Source: Allodiplogaster sudhausi | Lineage: Eukaryota; Nematoda; Chromadorea; Rhabditida; Diplogasteridae | NCBI GenBank assembly: GCA_945643635.1 | Contig: CALZFC010000192.1 | Location: 1 to 64,000, forward strand | Length of the DNA stretch: 64,000 nt | Direction: 5' to 3' | Shown: piece by piece, positions 39,201 through 51,198 of the stretch | Numbering within the stretch: position 1 is the stretch's first letter | Layout of the letters: each line of letters starts with the position of its first letter | Notes under the pieces: model-generated | What the model was told of the DNA's origin: nothing | Database searches by the model: none | Seen by the model: only the letters and a program-made list of their open reading frames with translations | Program-made: the position numbers and the translations under genes

Positions 39201-41706
39201 AAGTAGAATATGCCTGTAATACTTTGTATTCATGTCCTCAAGTATTTAAGAAATCGACTTTTGGAGGTTGATGTAACAATGACCACCTATTCATCGAAGC
39301 AGAGATATATTAACACATGATGAAACCGCTAGATTTATGGGGTAAAGTTAGTCAAATTTTACGTAGAATACGCCTATAATACTTAGAATCGGTGTCCTCA
39401 AGTATTTAAAGAACTTGGCCGACTTGGCCGAAGATTTATTCAACTCGGCCGACTTGGCCGATGCTACTAGGTTCGGGGACCTCAATCTTCATGAATACTG
39501 GGGCTATCTTCCAGATTTGTGGGGTAAACTTAGCCAAATTTTAAGTAGAATATGCCTGTAATACTTTGTATTCATGTCCTCAAGTATTTTAAGAAATCGA
39601 CTTTTGGAGGTTGATGTAACAATGACCACCTATTCATCGAAGCAGAGATATATTAACACATGATGAAACCGCTAGATTTATGGGGTAAAGTTAGTCAAAT
39701 TTTACGTAGAATACGCCTATAATACTTAGAATCGGTGTCCTCAAGTATTTAAAGAACTTGGCCGACTTGGCCGAAGATTTATTCAACTCGGCCGACTTGG
39801 CCGATGCTACTAGGTTCGGGGACCTCAATCTTCATGAATACTGGGGCTATCTTCCAGATTTGTGGGGTAAACTTAGTCAAATTTTAAGTAGAATATGCCT
39901 GTAATACTTTGTATTCATGTCCTCAAGTATTTTAAGAAATCGACTTTTGGAGGTTGATGTAACAATGACCACCTATTCATCGAAGCAGAGATATATTAAC
40001 ACATGATGAAACCGCTAGATTTATGGGGTAAAGTTAGTCAAATTTTACGTAGAATACGCCTATAATACTTAGAATCGGTGTCCTCAAGTATTTAAAGAAC
40101 TTGGCCGACTTGGCCGAAGATTTATTCAACTCGGCCGACTTGGCCGATGCTACTAGGTTCGGGGACCTCAATCTTCATGAATACTGGGGCTATCTTCCAG
40201 ATTTGTGGGGTAAACTTAGCCAAATTTAAGTAGAATATGCCTGTAATACTTTGTATTCATGTCCTCAAGTATTTTAAGAAATCGACTTTTGGAGGTTGAT
40301 GTAACAATGACCACCTATTCATCGAAGCAGAGATATATTAACACATGATGAAACCGCTAGATTTATGGGGTAAAGTTAGTCAAATTTTACGTAGAATACG
40401 CCTATAATACTTAGAATCGGTGTCCTCAAGTATTTAAAGAACTTGGCCGACTTGGCCGAAGATTTATTCAACTCGGCCGACTTGGCCGATGCTACTAGGT
40501 TCGGGGACCTCAATCTTCATGAATACTGGGGCTATCTTCCAGATTTGTGGGGTAAACTTAGCCAAATTTTAAGTAGAATATGCCTGTAATACTTTGTATT
40601 CATGTCCTCAAGTATTTTAAGAAATCGACTTTTGGAGGTTGATGTAACAATGACCACCTATTCATCGAAGCAGAGATATATTAACACATGATGAAACCGC
40701 TAGATTTATGGGGTAAAGTTAGTCAAATTTTACGTAGAATACGCCTATAATACTTAGAATCGGTGTCCTCAAGTATTTAAAGAACTTGGCCGACTTGGCC
40801 GAAGATTTATTCAACTCGGCCGACTTGGCCGATGCTACTAGGTTCGGGGACCTCAATCTTCATGAATACTGGGGCTATCTTCCAGATTTGTGGGGTAAAC
40901 TTAGCCAAATTTTAAGTAGAATATGCCTGTAATACTTTGTATTCATGTCCTCAAGTATTTTAAGAAATCGACTTTTGGAGGTTGATGTAACAATGACCAC
41001 CTATTCATCGAAGCAGAGATATATTAACACATGATGAAACCGCTAGATTTATGGGGTAAAGTTAGTCAAATTTTACGTAGAATACGCCTATAATACTTAG
41101 AATCGGTGTCCTCAAGTATTTAAAGAACTTGGCCGACTTGGCCGAAGATTTATTCAACTCGGCCGACTTGGCCGATGCTACTAGGTTCGGGGACCTCAAT
41201 CTTCATGAATACTGGGGCTATCTTCCAGATTTGTGGGGTAAACTTAGTAAGTAGAATATGCCTGTAATACTTTGTATTCATGTCCTCAAGTATTTTAAGA
41301 AATCGACTTTTGGAGGTTGATGTAACAATGACCACCTATTCATCGAAGCAGAGATATATTAACACATGATGAAACCGCTAGATTTATGGGGTAAAGTTAG
41401 TCAAATTTTACGTAGAATACGCCTATAATACTTAGAATCGGTGTCCTCAAGTATTTAAAGAACTTGGCCGACTTGGCCGAAGATTTATTCAACTCGGCCG
41501 ACTTGGCCGATGCTACTAGGTTCGGGGACCTCAATCTTCATGAATACTGGGGCTATCTTCCAGATTTGTGGGGTAAACTTAGCCAAATTTTAAGTAGAAT
41601 ATGCCTGTAATACTTTGTATTCATGTCCTCAAGTATTTAAGAAATCGACTTTTGGAGGTTGATGTAACAATGACCACCTATTCATCGAAGCAGAGATATA
41701 TTAACA

Positions 41707-42132
41707 CATGATGAAACCGCTAGATTTATGGGGTAAAGTTAGTCAAATTTTACGTAGAATACGCCTATAATACTTAGAATCGGTGTCCTCAAGTATTTAA
41801 AGAACTTGGCCGACTTGGCCGAAGATTTATTCAACTCGGCCGACTTGGCCGATGCTACTAGGTTCGGGGACCTCAATCTTCATGAATACTGGGGCTATCT
41901 TCCAGATTTGTGGGTAAACTTAGCCAAATTTTAGAGTAGAATATTTTAAAGCCTGTATGTATGACTATTGAATATGGGGCTATCTTCCAGATTTGTGGGG
42001 TAAACTTAGCCAATTTTAAGTAGAATATGCCTGTAATACTTTGTATTCATGTCCTCAAGTATTTAAGAAATCGACTTTTGGAGGTTGATGTAACAATGAC
42101 CACCTATTCATCGAAGCAGAGATATATTAACA
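41707..42132 (+). repeat. Abnormal 426-base unit with 85-base internal duplication
   Basis: This is the only unit with a large insertion. The segment beginning GGGGCTATCTTCCAG occurs at 41,891 and again at 41,976, 85 bases later. The first copy runs through GTGGGTAAACTTAGCC to TTTTAGAGTAGAATATTTTA, then a scrambled stretch (GCCTGTATGTATGACTATTG, 41,951-41,970) leads into AATATGGGGCTATC, where the second copy starts. GCCTGTA and TGTAT echo the normal GCCTGTAATACTTTGTATTC, and TTGAATATGGGG echoes CATGAATACTGGGG. The junction is therefore built from the unit's own sequence, as expected of an out-of-register exchange or replication slippage with imperfect repair. No foreign insert. Confidence 0.85.
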
Positions 42133-43149
42133 CATGATGAAACCGCTAGATTTATGGGGTAAAGTTAGTCAAATTTTACGTAGAATACGCCTATAATACT
42201 TAGAATCGGTGTCCTCAAGTATTTAAAGAACTTGGCCGACTTGGCCGAAGATTTATTCAACTCGGCCGACTTGGCCGATGCTACTAGGTTCGGGGACCTC
42301 AATCTTCATGAATACTGGGGCTATCTTCCAGATTTGTGGGGTAAACTTAGCCAAATTTTAAGTAGAATATGCCTGTAATACTTTGTATTCATGTCCTCAA
42401 GTATTTTAAGAAATCGACTTTTGGAGGTTGATGTAACAATGACCACCTATTCATCGAAGCAGAGATATATTAACACATGATGAAACCGCTAGATTTATGG
42501 GGTAAAGTTAGTCAAATTTTACGTAGAATACGCCTATAATACTTAGAATCGGTGTCCTCAAGTATTTAAAGAACTTGGCCGACTTGGCCGAAGATTTATT
42601 CAACTCGGCCGACTTGGCCGATGCTACTAGGTTCGGGGACCTCAATCTTCATGAATACTGGGGCTATCTTCCAGATTTGTGGGGTAAACTTAGTCAAATT
42701 TTAAGTAGAATATGCCTGTAATACTTTGTATTCATGTCCTCAAGTATTTTAAGAAATCGACTTTTGGAGGTTGATGTAACAATGACCACCTATTCATCGA
42801 AGCAGAGATATATTAACACATGATGAAACCGCTAGATTTATGGGGTAAAGTTAGTCAAATTTTACGTAGAATACGCCTATAATACTTAGAATCGGTGTCC
42901 TCAAGTATTTAAAGAACTTGGCCGACTTGGCCGAAGATTTATTCAACTCGGCCGACTTGGCCGATGCTACTAGGTTCGGGGACCTCAATCTTCATGAATA
43001 CTGGGGCTATCTTCCAGATTTGTGGGGTTTAGCAAGTAGAATATGCCTGTAATACTTTGTATTCATGTCCTCAAGTATTTTAAGAAATCGACTTTTGGAG
43101 GTTGATGTAACAATGACCACCTATTCATCGAAGCAGAGATATATTAACA

Positions 43150-45891
43150 CATGATGAAACCGCTAGATTTATGGGGTAAAGTTAGTCAAATTTTACGTAG
43201 AATACGCCTATAATACTTAGAATCGGTGTCCTCAAGTATTTAAAGAACTTGGCCGACTTGGCCGAAGATTTATTCAACTCGGCCGACTTGGCCGATGCTA
43301 CTAGGTTCGGGGACCTCAATCTTCATGAATACTGGGGCTATCTTCCAGATTTGTGGGGTAAACTTAGCCAAATTTTAAGTAGAATATGCCTGTAATACTT
43401 TGTATTCATGTCCTCAAGTATTTTAAGAAATCGACTTTTGGAGGTTGATGTAACAATGACCACCTATTCATCGAAGCAGAGATATATTAACACATGATGA
43501 AACCGCTAGATTTATGGGGTAAAGTTAGTCAAATTTTACGTAGAATACGCCTATAATACTTAGAATCGGTGTCCTCAAGTATTTAAAGAACTTGGCCGAC
43601 TTGGCCGAAGATTTATTCAACTCGGCCGACTTGGCCGATGCTACTAGGTTCGGGGACCTCAATCTTCATGAATACTGGGGCTATCTTCCAGATTTGTGGG
43701 TAAACTTAGTCAAATTTTAAGTAGAATATGCCTGTAATACTTTGTATTCATGTCCTCAAGTATTTTAAGAAATCGACTTTTGGAGGTTGATGTAACAATG
43801 ACCACCTATTCATCGAAGCAGAGATATATTAACACATGATGAAACCGCTAGATTTATGGGGTAAAGTTAGTCAAATTTTACGTAGAATACGCCTATAATA
43901 CTTAGAATCGGTGTCCTCAAGTATTTAAAGAACTTGGCCGACTTGGCCGAAGATTTATTCAACTCGGCCGACTTGGCCGATGCTACTAGGTTCGGGGACC
44001 TCAATCTTCATGAATACTGGGGCTATCTTCCAGATTTGTGGGGTAAACTTAGCCAAATTTTAAGTAGAATATGCCTGTAATACTTTGTATTCATGTCCTC
44101 AAGTATTTTAAGAAATCGACTTTTGGAGGTTGATGTAACAATGACCACCTATTCATCGAAGCAGAGATATATTAACACATGATGAAACCGCTAGATTTAT
44201 GGGGTAAAGTTAGTCAAATTTTACGTAGAATACGCCTATAATACTTAGAATCGGTGTCCTCAAGTATTTAAAGAACTTGGCCGACTTGGCCGAAGATTTA
44301 TTCAACTCGGCCGACTTGGCCGATGCTACTAGGTTCGGGGACCTCAATCTTCATGAATACTGGGGCTATCTTCCAGATTTGTGGGGTAAACTTAGTCAAA
44401 TTTTAAGTAGAATATGCCTGTAATACTTTGTATTCATGTCCTCAAGTATTTAAAGAAATCGACTTTTGGAGGTTGATGTAACAATGACCACCTATTCATC
44501 GAAGCAGAGATATATTAACACATGATGAAACCGCTAGATTTATGGGGTAAAGTTAGTCAAATTTTACGTAGAATACGCCTATAATACTTAGAATCGGTGT
44601 CCTCAAGTATTTAAAGAACTTGGCCGACTTGGCCGAAGATTTATTCAACTCGGCCGACTTGGCCGATGCTACTAGGTTCGGGGACCTCAATCTTCATGAA
44701 TACTGGGGCTATCTTCCAGATTTGTGGGGTAAACTTAGCCAAATTTTAAGTAGAATATGCCTGTAATACTTTGTATTCATGTCCTCAAGTATTTAAAGAA
44801 ATCGACTTTTGGAGGTTGATGTAACAATGACCACCTATTCATCGAAGCAGAGATATATTAACACATGATGAAACCGCTAGATTTATGGGGTAAAGTTAGT
44901 CAAATTTTACGTAGAATACGCCTATAATACTTAGAATCGGTGTCCTCAAGTATTTAAAGAACTTGGCCGACTTGGCCGAAGATTTATTCAACTCGGCCGA
45001 CTTGGCCGATGCTACTAGGTTCGGGGACCTCAATCTTCATGAATACTGGGGCTATCTTCCAGATTTGTGGGGTAAACTTAGTCAAATTTTAAGTAGAATA
45101 TGCCTGTAATACTTTGTATTCATGTCCTCAAGTATTTTAAGAAATCGACTTTTGGAGGTTGATGTAACAATGACCACCTATTCATCGAAGCAGAGATATA
45201 TTAACACATGATGAAACCGCTAGATTTATGGGGTAAAGTTAGTCAAATTTTACGTAGAATACGCCTATAATACTTAGAATCGGTGTCCTCAAGTATTTAA
45301 AGAACTTGGCCGACTTGGCCGAAGATTTATTCAACTCGGCCGACTTGGCCGATGCTACTAGGTTCGGGGACCTCAATCTTCATGAATACTGGGGCTATCT
45401 TCCAGATTTGTGGGGTAAACTTAGCAAATTTTAAGTAGAATATGCCTGTAATACTTTGTATTCATGTCCTCAAGTATTTTAAGAAATCGACTTTTGGAGG
45501 TTGATGTAACAATGACCACCTATTCATCGAAGCAGAGATATATTAACACATGATGAAACCGCTAGATTTATGGGGTAAAGTTAGTCAAATTTTACGTAGA
45601 ATACGCCTATAATACTTAGAATCGGTGTCCTCAAGTATTTAAAGAACTTGGCCGACTTGGCCGAAGATTTATTCAACTCGGCCGACTTGGCCGATGCTAC
45701 TAGGTTCGGGGACCTCAATCTTCATGAATACTGGGGCTATCTTCCAGATTTGTGGGGTAAACTTAGTCAAATTTTAAGTAGAATATGCCTGTAATACTTT
45801 GTATTCATGTCCTCAAGTATTTTAAGAAATCGACTTTTGGAGGTTGATGTAACAATGACCACCTATTCATCGAAGCAGAGATATATTAACA
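43150..45891 (+). repeat. Two-unit alternation of AGCC and AGTC
   Basis: Eight consecutive units read AGC(C), AGTC, AGC(C), AGTC and so on at half B site 1; the seventh is the one-base-short AGCAAA form. The implied higher-order unit is two satellite units, about 685 bases. The following unit is again AGCC, after which the order breaks. The box alleles do not alternate in step, so the support is a single site per unit. Confidence 0.5.
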
Positions 45892-47129
45892 CATGATGAA
45901 ACCGCTAGATTTATGGGGTAAAGTTAGTCAAATTTTACGTAGAATACGCCTATAATACTTAGAATCGGTGTCCTCAAGTATTTAAAGAACTTGGCCGACT
46001 TGGCCGAAGATTTATTCAACTCGGCCGACTTGGCCGATGCTACTAGGTTCGGGGACCTCAATCTTCATGAATACTGGGGCTATCTTCCAGATTTGTGGGG
46101 TAAACTTAGCCAAATTTTAAGTAGAATATGCCTGTAATACTTTGTATTCATGTCCTCAAGTATTTTAAGAAATCGACTTTTGGAGGTTGATGTAACAATG
46201 ACCACCTATTCATCGAAGCAGAGATATATTAACACATGATGAAACCGCTAGATTTATGGGGTAAAGTTAGTCAAATTTTACGTAGAATACGCCTATAATA
46301 CTTAGAATCGGTGTCCTCAAGTATTTAAAGAACTTGGCCGACTTGGCCGAAGATTTATTCAACTCGGCCGACTTGGCCGATGCTACTAGGTTCGGGGACC
46401 TCAATCTTCATGAATACTGGGGCTATCTTCCAGATTTGTGGGGTAAACTTAGCCAAATTTTAAGTAGAATATGCCTGTAATACTTTGTATTCATGTCCTC
46501 AAGTATTTAAGAAATCGACTTTTGGAGGTTGATGTAACAATGACCACCTATTCATCGAAGCAGAGATATATTAACACATGATGAAACCGCTAGATTTATG
46601 GGGTAAAGTTAGTCAAATTTTACGTAGAATACGCCTATAATACTTAGAATCGGTGTCCTCAAGTATTTAAAGAACTTGGCCGACTTGGCCGAAGATTTAT
46701 TCAACTCGGCCGACTTGGCCGATGCTACTAGGTTCGGGGACCTCAATCTTCATGAATACTGGGGCTATCTTCCAGATTTGTGGGGTAAACTTAGTCAAAT
46801 TTTAAGTAGAATATGCCTGTAATACTTTGTATTCATGTCCTCAAGTATTTTAAGAAATCGACTTTTGGAGGTTGATGTAACAATGACCACCTATTCATCG
46901 AAGCAGAGATATATTAACACATGATGAAACCGCTAGATTTATGGGGTAAAGTTAGTCAAATTTTACGTAGAATACGCCTATAATACTTAGAATCGGTGTC
47001 CTCAAGTATTTAAAGAACTTGGCCGACTTGGCCGAAGATTTATTCAACTCGGCCGACTTGGCCGATGCTACTAGGTTCGGGGACCTCAATCTTCATGAAT
47101 ACTGGGGCTATCTTCCAGATTTGTGGGGT

Positions 47130-47145
47130 CAAAGTAGTAAATATG
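47130..47145 (+). other. Modified deletion junction (TCAAAGTAGTAAATATG)
   Basis: This 329-base unit has the 16-base-shorter junction with extra changes (GGGGTCAAAGTAGTAAATATG instead of GGGGTCAAGTAGAATATG). It heads the first four-unit block. Confidence 0.7.
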
Positions 47146-48486
47146 CCTGTAATACTTTGTATTCATGTCCTCAAGTATTTAAGAAATCGACTTTTGGAGG
47201 TTGATGTAACAATGACCACCTATTCATCGAAGCAGAGATATATTAACACATGATGAAACCGCTAGATTTATGGGGTAAAGTTAGTCAAATTTTACGTAGA
47301 ATACGCCTATAATACTTAGAATCGGTGTCCTCAAGTATTTAAAGAACTTGGCCGACTTGGCCGAAGATTTATTCAACTCGGCCGACTTGGCCGATGCTAC
47401 TAGGTTCGGGGACCTCAATCTTCATGAATACTGGGGCTATCTTCCAGATTTGTGGGGTAAACTTAGCAAATTTTAAGTAGAATATGCCTGTAATACTTTG
47501 TATTCATGTCCTCAAGTATTTTAAGAAATCGACTTTTGGAGGTTGATGTAACAATGACCACCTATTCATCGAAGCAGAGATATATTAACACATGATGAAA
47601 CCGCTAGATTTATGGGGTAAAGTTAGTCAAATTTTACGTAGAATACGCCTATAATACTTAGAATCGGTGTCCTCAAGTATTTAAAGAACTTGGCCGACTT
47701 GGCCGAAGATTTATTCAACTCGGCCGACTTGGCCGATGCTACTAGGTTCGGGGACCTCAATCTTCATGAATACTGGGGCTATCTTCCAGATTTGTGGGGT
47801 AAACTTAGTCAAATTTTAAGTAGAATATGCCTGTAATACTTTGTATTCATGTCCTCAAGTATTTAAAGAAATCGACTTTTGGAGGTTGATGTAACAATGA
47901 CCACCTATTCATCGAAGCAGAGATATATTAACACATGATGAAACCGCTAGATTTATGGGGTAAAGTTAGTCAAATTTTACGTAGAATACGCCTATAATAC
48001 TTAGAATCGGTGTCCTCAAGTATTTAAAGAACTTGGCCGACTTGGCCGAAGATTTATTCAACTCGGCCGACTTGGCCGATGCTACTAGGTTCGGGGACCT
48101 CAATCTTCATGAATACTGGGGCTATCTTCCAGATTTGTGGGGTAAACTTAGCCAAATTTTAAGTAGAATATGCCTGTAATACTTTGTATTCATGTCCTCA
48201 AGTATTTTAAGAAATCGACTTTTGGAGGTTGATGTAACAATGACCACCTATTCATCGAAGCAGAGATATATTAACACATGATGAAACCGCTAGATTTATG
48301 GGGTAAAGTTAGTCAAATTTTACGTAGAATACGCCTATAATACTTAGAATCGGTGTCCTCAAGTATTTAAAGAACTTGGCCGACTTGGCCGAAGATTTAT
48401 TCAACTCGGCCGACTTGGCCGATGCTACTAGGTTCGGGGACCTCAATCTTCATGAATACTGGGGCTATCTTCCAGATTTGTGGGGT

Positions 48487-48487
48487 C
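48487..48487 (+). other. GGGGTCAAGTAG deletion junction
   Basis: Same 16-base-shorter junction, in a 327-base unit with the TTTTAAG box allele. It heads the second four-unit block (48,277-49,632). Confidence 0.8.
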
Positions 48488-49842
48488 AAGTAGAATATGC
48501 CTGTAATACTTTGTATTCATGTCCTCAAGTATTTTAAGAAATCGACTTTTGGAGGTTGATGTAACAATGACCACCTATTCATCGAAGCAGAGATATATTA
48601 ACACATGATGAAACCGCTAGATTTATGGGGTAAAGTTAGTCAAATTTTACGTAGAATACGCCTATAATACTTAGAATCGGTGTCCTCAAGTATTTAAAGA
48701 ACTTGGCCGACTTGGCCGAAGATTTATTCAACTCGGCCGACTTGGCCGATGCTACTAGTTTCGGGGACCTCAATCTTCATGAATACTGGGGCTATCTTCC
48801 AGATTTGTGGGGTAAACTTAGCCAAATTTTAAGTAGAATATGCCTGTAATACTTTGTATTCATGTCCTCAAGTATTTTAAGAAATCGACTTTTGGAGGTT
48901 GATGTAACAATGACCACCTATTCATCGAAGCAGAGATATATTAACACATGATGAAACCGCTAGATTTATGGGGTAAAGTTAGTCAAATTTTACGTAGAAT
49001 ACGCCTATAATACTTAGAATCGGTGTCCTCAAGTATTTAAAGAACTTGGCCGACTTGGCCGAAGATTTATTCAACTCGGCCGACTTGGCCGATGCTACTA
49101 GGTTCGGGGACCTCAATCTTCATGAATACTGGGGCTATCTTCCAGATTTGTGGGGTAAACTTAGTCAAATTTTAAGTAGAATATGCCTGTAATACTTTGT
49201 ATTCATGTCCTCAAGTATTTAAAGAAATCGACTTTTGGAGGTTGATGTAACAATGACCACCTATTCATCGAAGCAGAGATATATTAACACATGATGAAAC
49301 CGCTAGATTTATGGGGTAAAGTTAGTCAAATTTTACGTAGAATACGCCTATAATACTTAGAATCGGTGTCCTCAAGTATTTAAAGAACTTGGCCGACTTG
49401 GCCGAAGATTTATTCAACTCGGCCGACTTGGCCGATGCTACTAGGTTCGGGGACCTCAATCTTCATGAATACTGGGGCTATCTTCCAGATTTGTGGGGTA
49501 AACTTAGCCAAATTTTAAGTAGAATATGCCTGTAATACTTTGTATTCATGTCCTCAAGTATTTTAAGAAATCGACTTTTGGAGGTTGATGTAACAATGAC
49601 CACCTATTCATCGAAGCAGAGATATATTAACACATGATGAAACCGCTAGATTTATGGGGTAAAGTTAGTCAAATTTTACGTAGAATACGCCTATAATACT
49701 TAGAATCGGTGTCCTCAAGTATTTAAAGAACTTGGCCGACTTGGCCGAAGATTTATTCAACTCGGCCGACTTGGCCGATGCTACTAGGTTCGGGGACCTC
49801 AATCTTCATGAATACTGGGGCTATCTTCCAGATTTGTGGGGT

Positions 49843-49844
49843 CC
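49843..49844 (+). other. Deletion junction with extra C (GGGGTCCAAGTAG)
   Basis: Same junction plus one C, in a 327-base unit with TTTAAG. It heads the third four-unit block. The extra C is either a later insertion or sequencing error. Confidence 0.7.
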
Positions 49845-51197
49845 AAGTAGAATATGCCTGTAATACTTTGTATTCATGTCCTCAAGTATTTAAGAAATCG
49901 ACTTTTGGAGGTTGATGTAACAATGACCACCTATTCATCGAAGCAGAGATATATTAACACATGATGAAACCGCTAGATTTATGGGGTAAAGTTAGTCAAA
50001 TTTTACGTAGAATACGCCTATAATACTTAGAATCGGTGTCCTCAAGTATTTAAAGAACTTGGCCGACTTGGCCGAAGATTTATTCAACTCGGCCGACTTG
50101 GCCGATGCTACTAGGTTCGGGGACCTCAATCTTCATGAATACTGGGGCTATCTTCCAGATTTGTGGGGTAAACTTAGCCAAATTTTAAGTAGAATATGCC
50201 TGTAATACTTTGTATTCATGTCCTCAAGTATTTTAAGAAATCGACTTTTGGAGGTTGATGTAACAATGACCACCTATTCATCGAAGCAGAGATATATTAA
50301 CACATGATGAAACCGCTAGATTTATGGGGTAAAGTTAGTCAAATTTTACGTAGAATACGCCTATAATACTTAGAATCGGTGTCCTCAAGTATTTAAAGAA
50401 CTTGGCCGACTTGGCCGAAGATTTATTCAACTCGGCCGACTTGGCCGATGCTACTAGGTTCGGGGACCTCAATCTTCATGAATACTGGGGCTATCTTCCA
50501 GATTTGTGGGGTAAACTTAGTCAAATTTTAAGTAGAATATGCCTGTAATACTTTGTATTCATGTCCTCAAGTATTTAAGAAATCGACTTTTGGAGGTTGA
50601 TGTAACAATGACCACCTATTCATCGAAGCAGAGATATATTAACACATGATGAAACCGCTAGATTTATGGGGTAAAGTTAGTCAAATTTTACGTAGAATAC
50701 GCCTATAATACTTAGAATCGGTGTCCTCAAGTATTTAAAGAACTTGGCCGACTTGGCCGAAGATTTATTCAACTCGGCCGACTTGGCCGATGCTACTAGG
50801 TTCGGGGACCTCAATCTTCATGAATACTGGGGCTATCTTCCAGATTTGTGGGGTAAACTTAGTCAAATTTTAAGTAGAATATGCCTGTAATACTTTGTAT
50901 TCATGTCCTCAAGTATTTTAAGAAATCGACTTTTGGAGGTTGATGTAACAATGACCACCTATTCATCGAAGCAGAGATATATTAACACATGATGAAACCG
51001 CTAGATTTATGGGGTAAAGTTAGTCAAATTTTACGTAGAATACGCCTATAATACTTAGAATCGGTGTCCTCAAGTATTTAAAGAACTTGGCCGACTTGGC
51101 CGAAGATTTATTCAACTCGGCCGACTTGGCCGATGCTACTAGGTTCGGGGACCTCAATCTTCATGAATACTGGGGCTATCTTCCAGATTTGTGGGGT

Positions 51198-51198
51198 C
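51198..51198 (+). other. GGGGTCAAGTAG deletion junction
   Basis: 326-base unit with TTTAAG. It lies four units after the previous junction and heads the imperfect fourth block. Confidence 0.8.

Larger units (their letters stand above)
31801..41706 (+). repeat. Transitional zone: site 1 alleles begin to diversify
   Basis: From here on the half B stretch GGTAAACTTAGCCAAATTTT starts to vary. AGTC alleles occur near 33,044, 38,864 and 39,876. Short deletions occur in 339-base units: GCC lost near 32,017, and a 4-base loss leaving AAACTCAAATTTT near 33,381 and 34,747. The last two are exactly four units apart (33,508 to 34,874 by anchors). The first 326-base unit, with junction GGGGTCAAGTAG, is at 39,200. 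A 335-base unit with CTTAGTAAGTAG lies near 41,245. The rest of the unit remains as uniform as in the core. No genes. Confidence 0.8.
46920..50987 (+). repeat. Four-unit higher-order repeat, about 1,356 bases, three cycles
   Basis: Blocks 46,920-48,276, 48,277-49,632 and 49,633-50,987 (1,357, 1,356 and 1,355 bases) each start with a unit carrying the 16-base-shorter junction. This is followed by an AGC(C) unit with TTTTAAG, an AGTC unit, and an AGCC or AGTC unit with TTTTAAG. In the first two blocks the AGTC unit also has TTTAAAG. A fourth, less exact block (50,988-52,339) follows: deletion unit, AGCCAATT, AGTC, AGCCAATT. Two independent sites support the phase, so this is the best-supported higher-order structure in the window. 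Block starts differ in detail (GGGGTCAAAGTAGTAA, GGGGTCAAG, GGGGTCCAAG), so they have diverged since duplication. Confidence 0.75.

Noticed and set aside
39089..39271. Open frame of 60 codons (ADLAEDLFNSADLADA...), with near-identical frames at 47,019, 51,087, 53,124 and 58,212 and a 66-codon version at 378-578
   Set aside because: They begin at TTG, not ATG, and at the later sites exist only because the 16-base-shorter junction, with the TTTAAG allele, happens to join frames of half A and half B. Consensus units have stops. The peptide repeats merely reflect the GGCC cluster in that frame. No plausible gene.
41150..41335. Minus-strand open frames here and at 63,331-63,525
   Set aside because: Antisense shadows of the repeat, opened by local indels (the 335-base unit and the TTTGGTGGGG insertion). 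They have no family resemblance or conserved start.
41941..41975. Foreign insertion or mobile element in the 426-base unit
   Set aside because: The extra sequence is an 85-base duplication of the unit with a scrambled joint. There are no terminal repeats, target-site duplication or coding sequence.
47065..47253. 62-codon frame overlapping another frame in the same unit
   Set aside because: A shadow in another frame of the shortened unit; not conserved in other copies.
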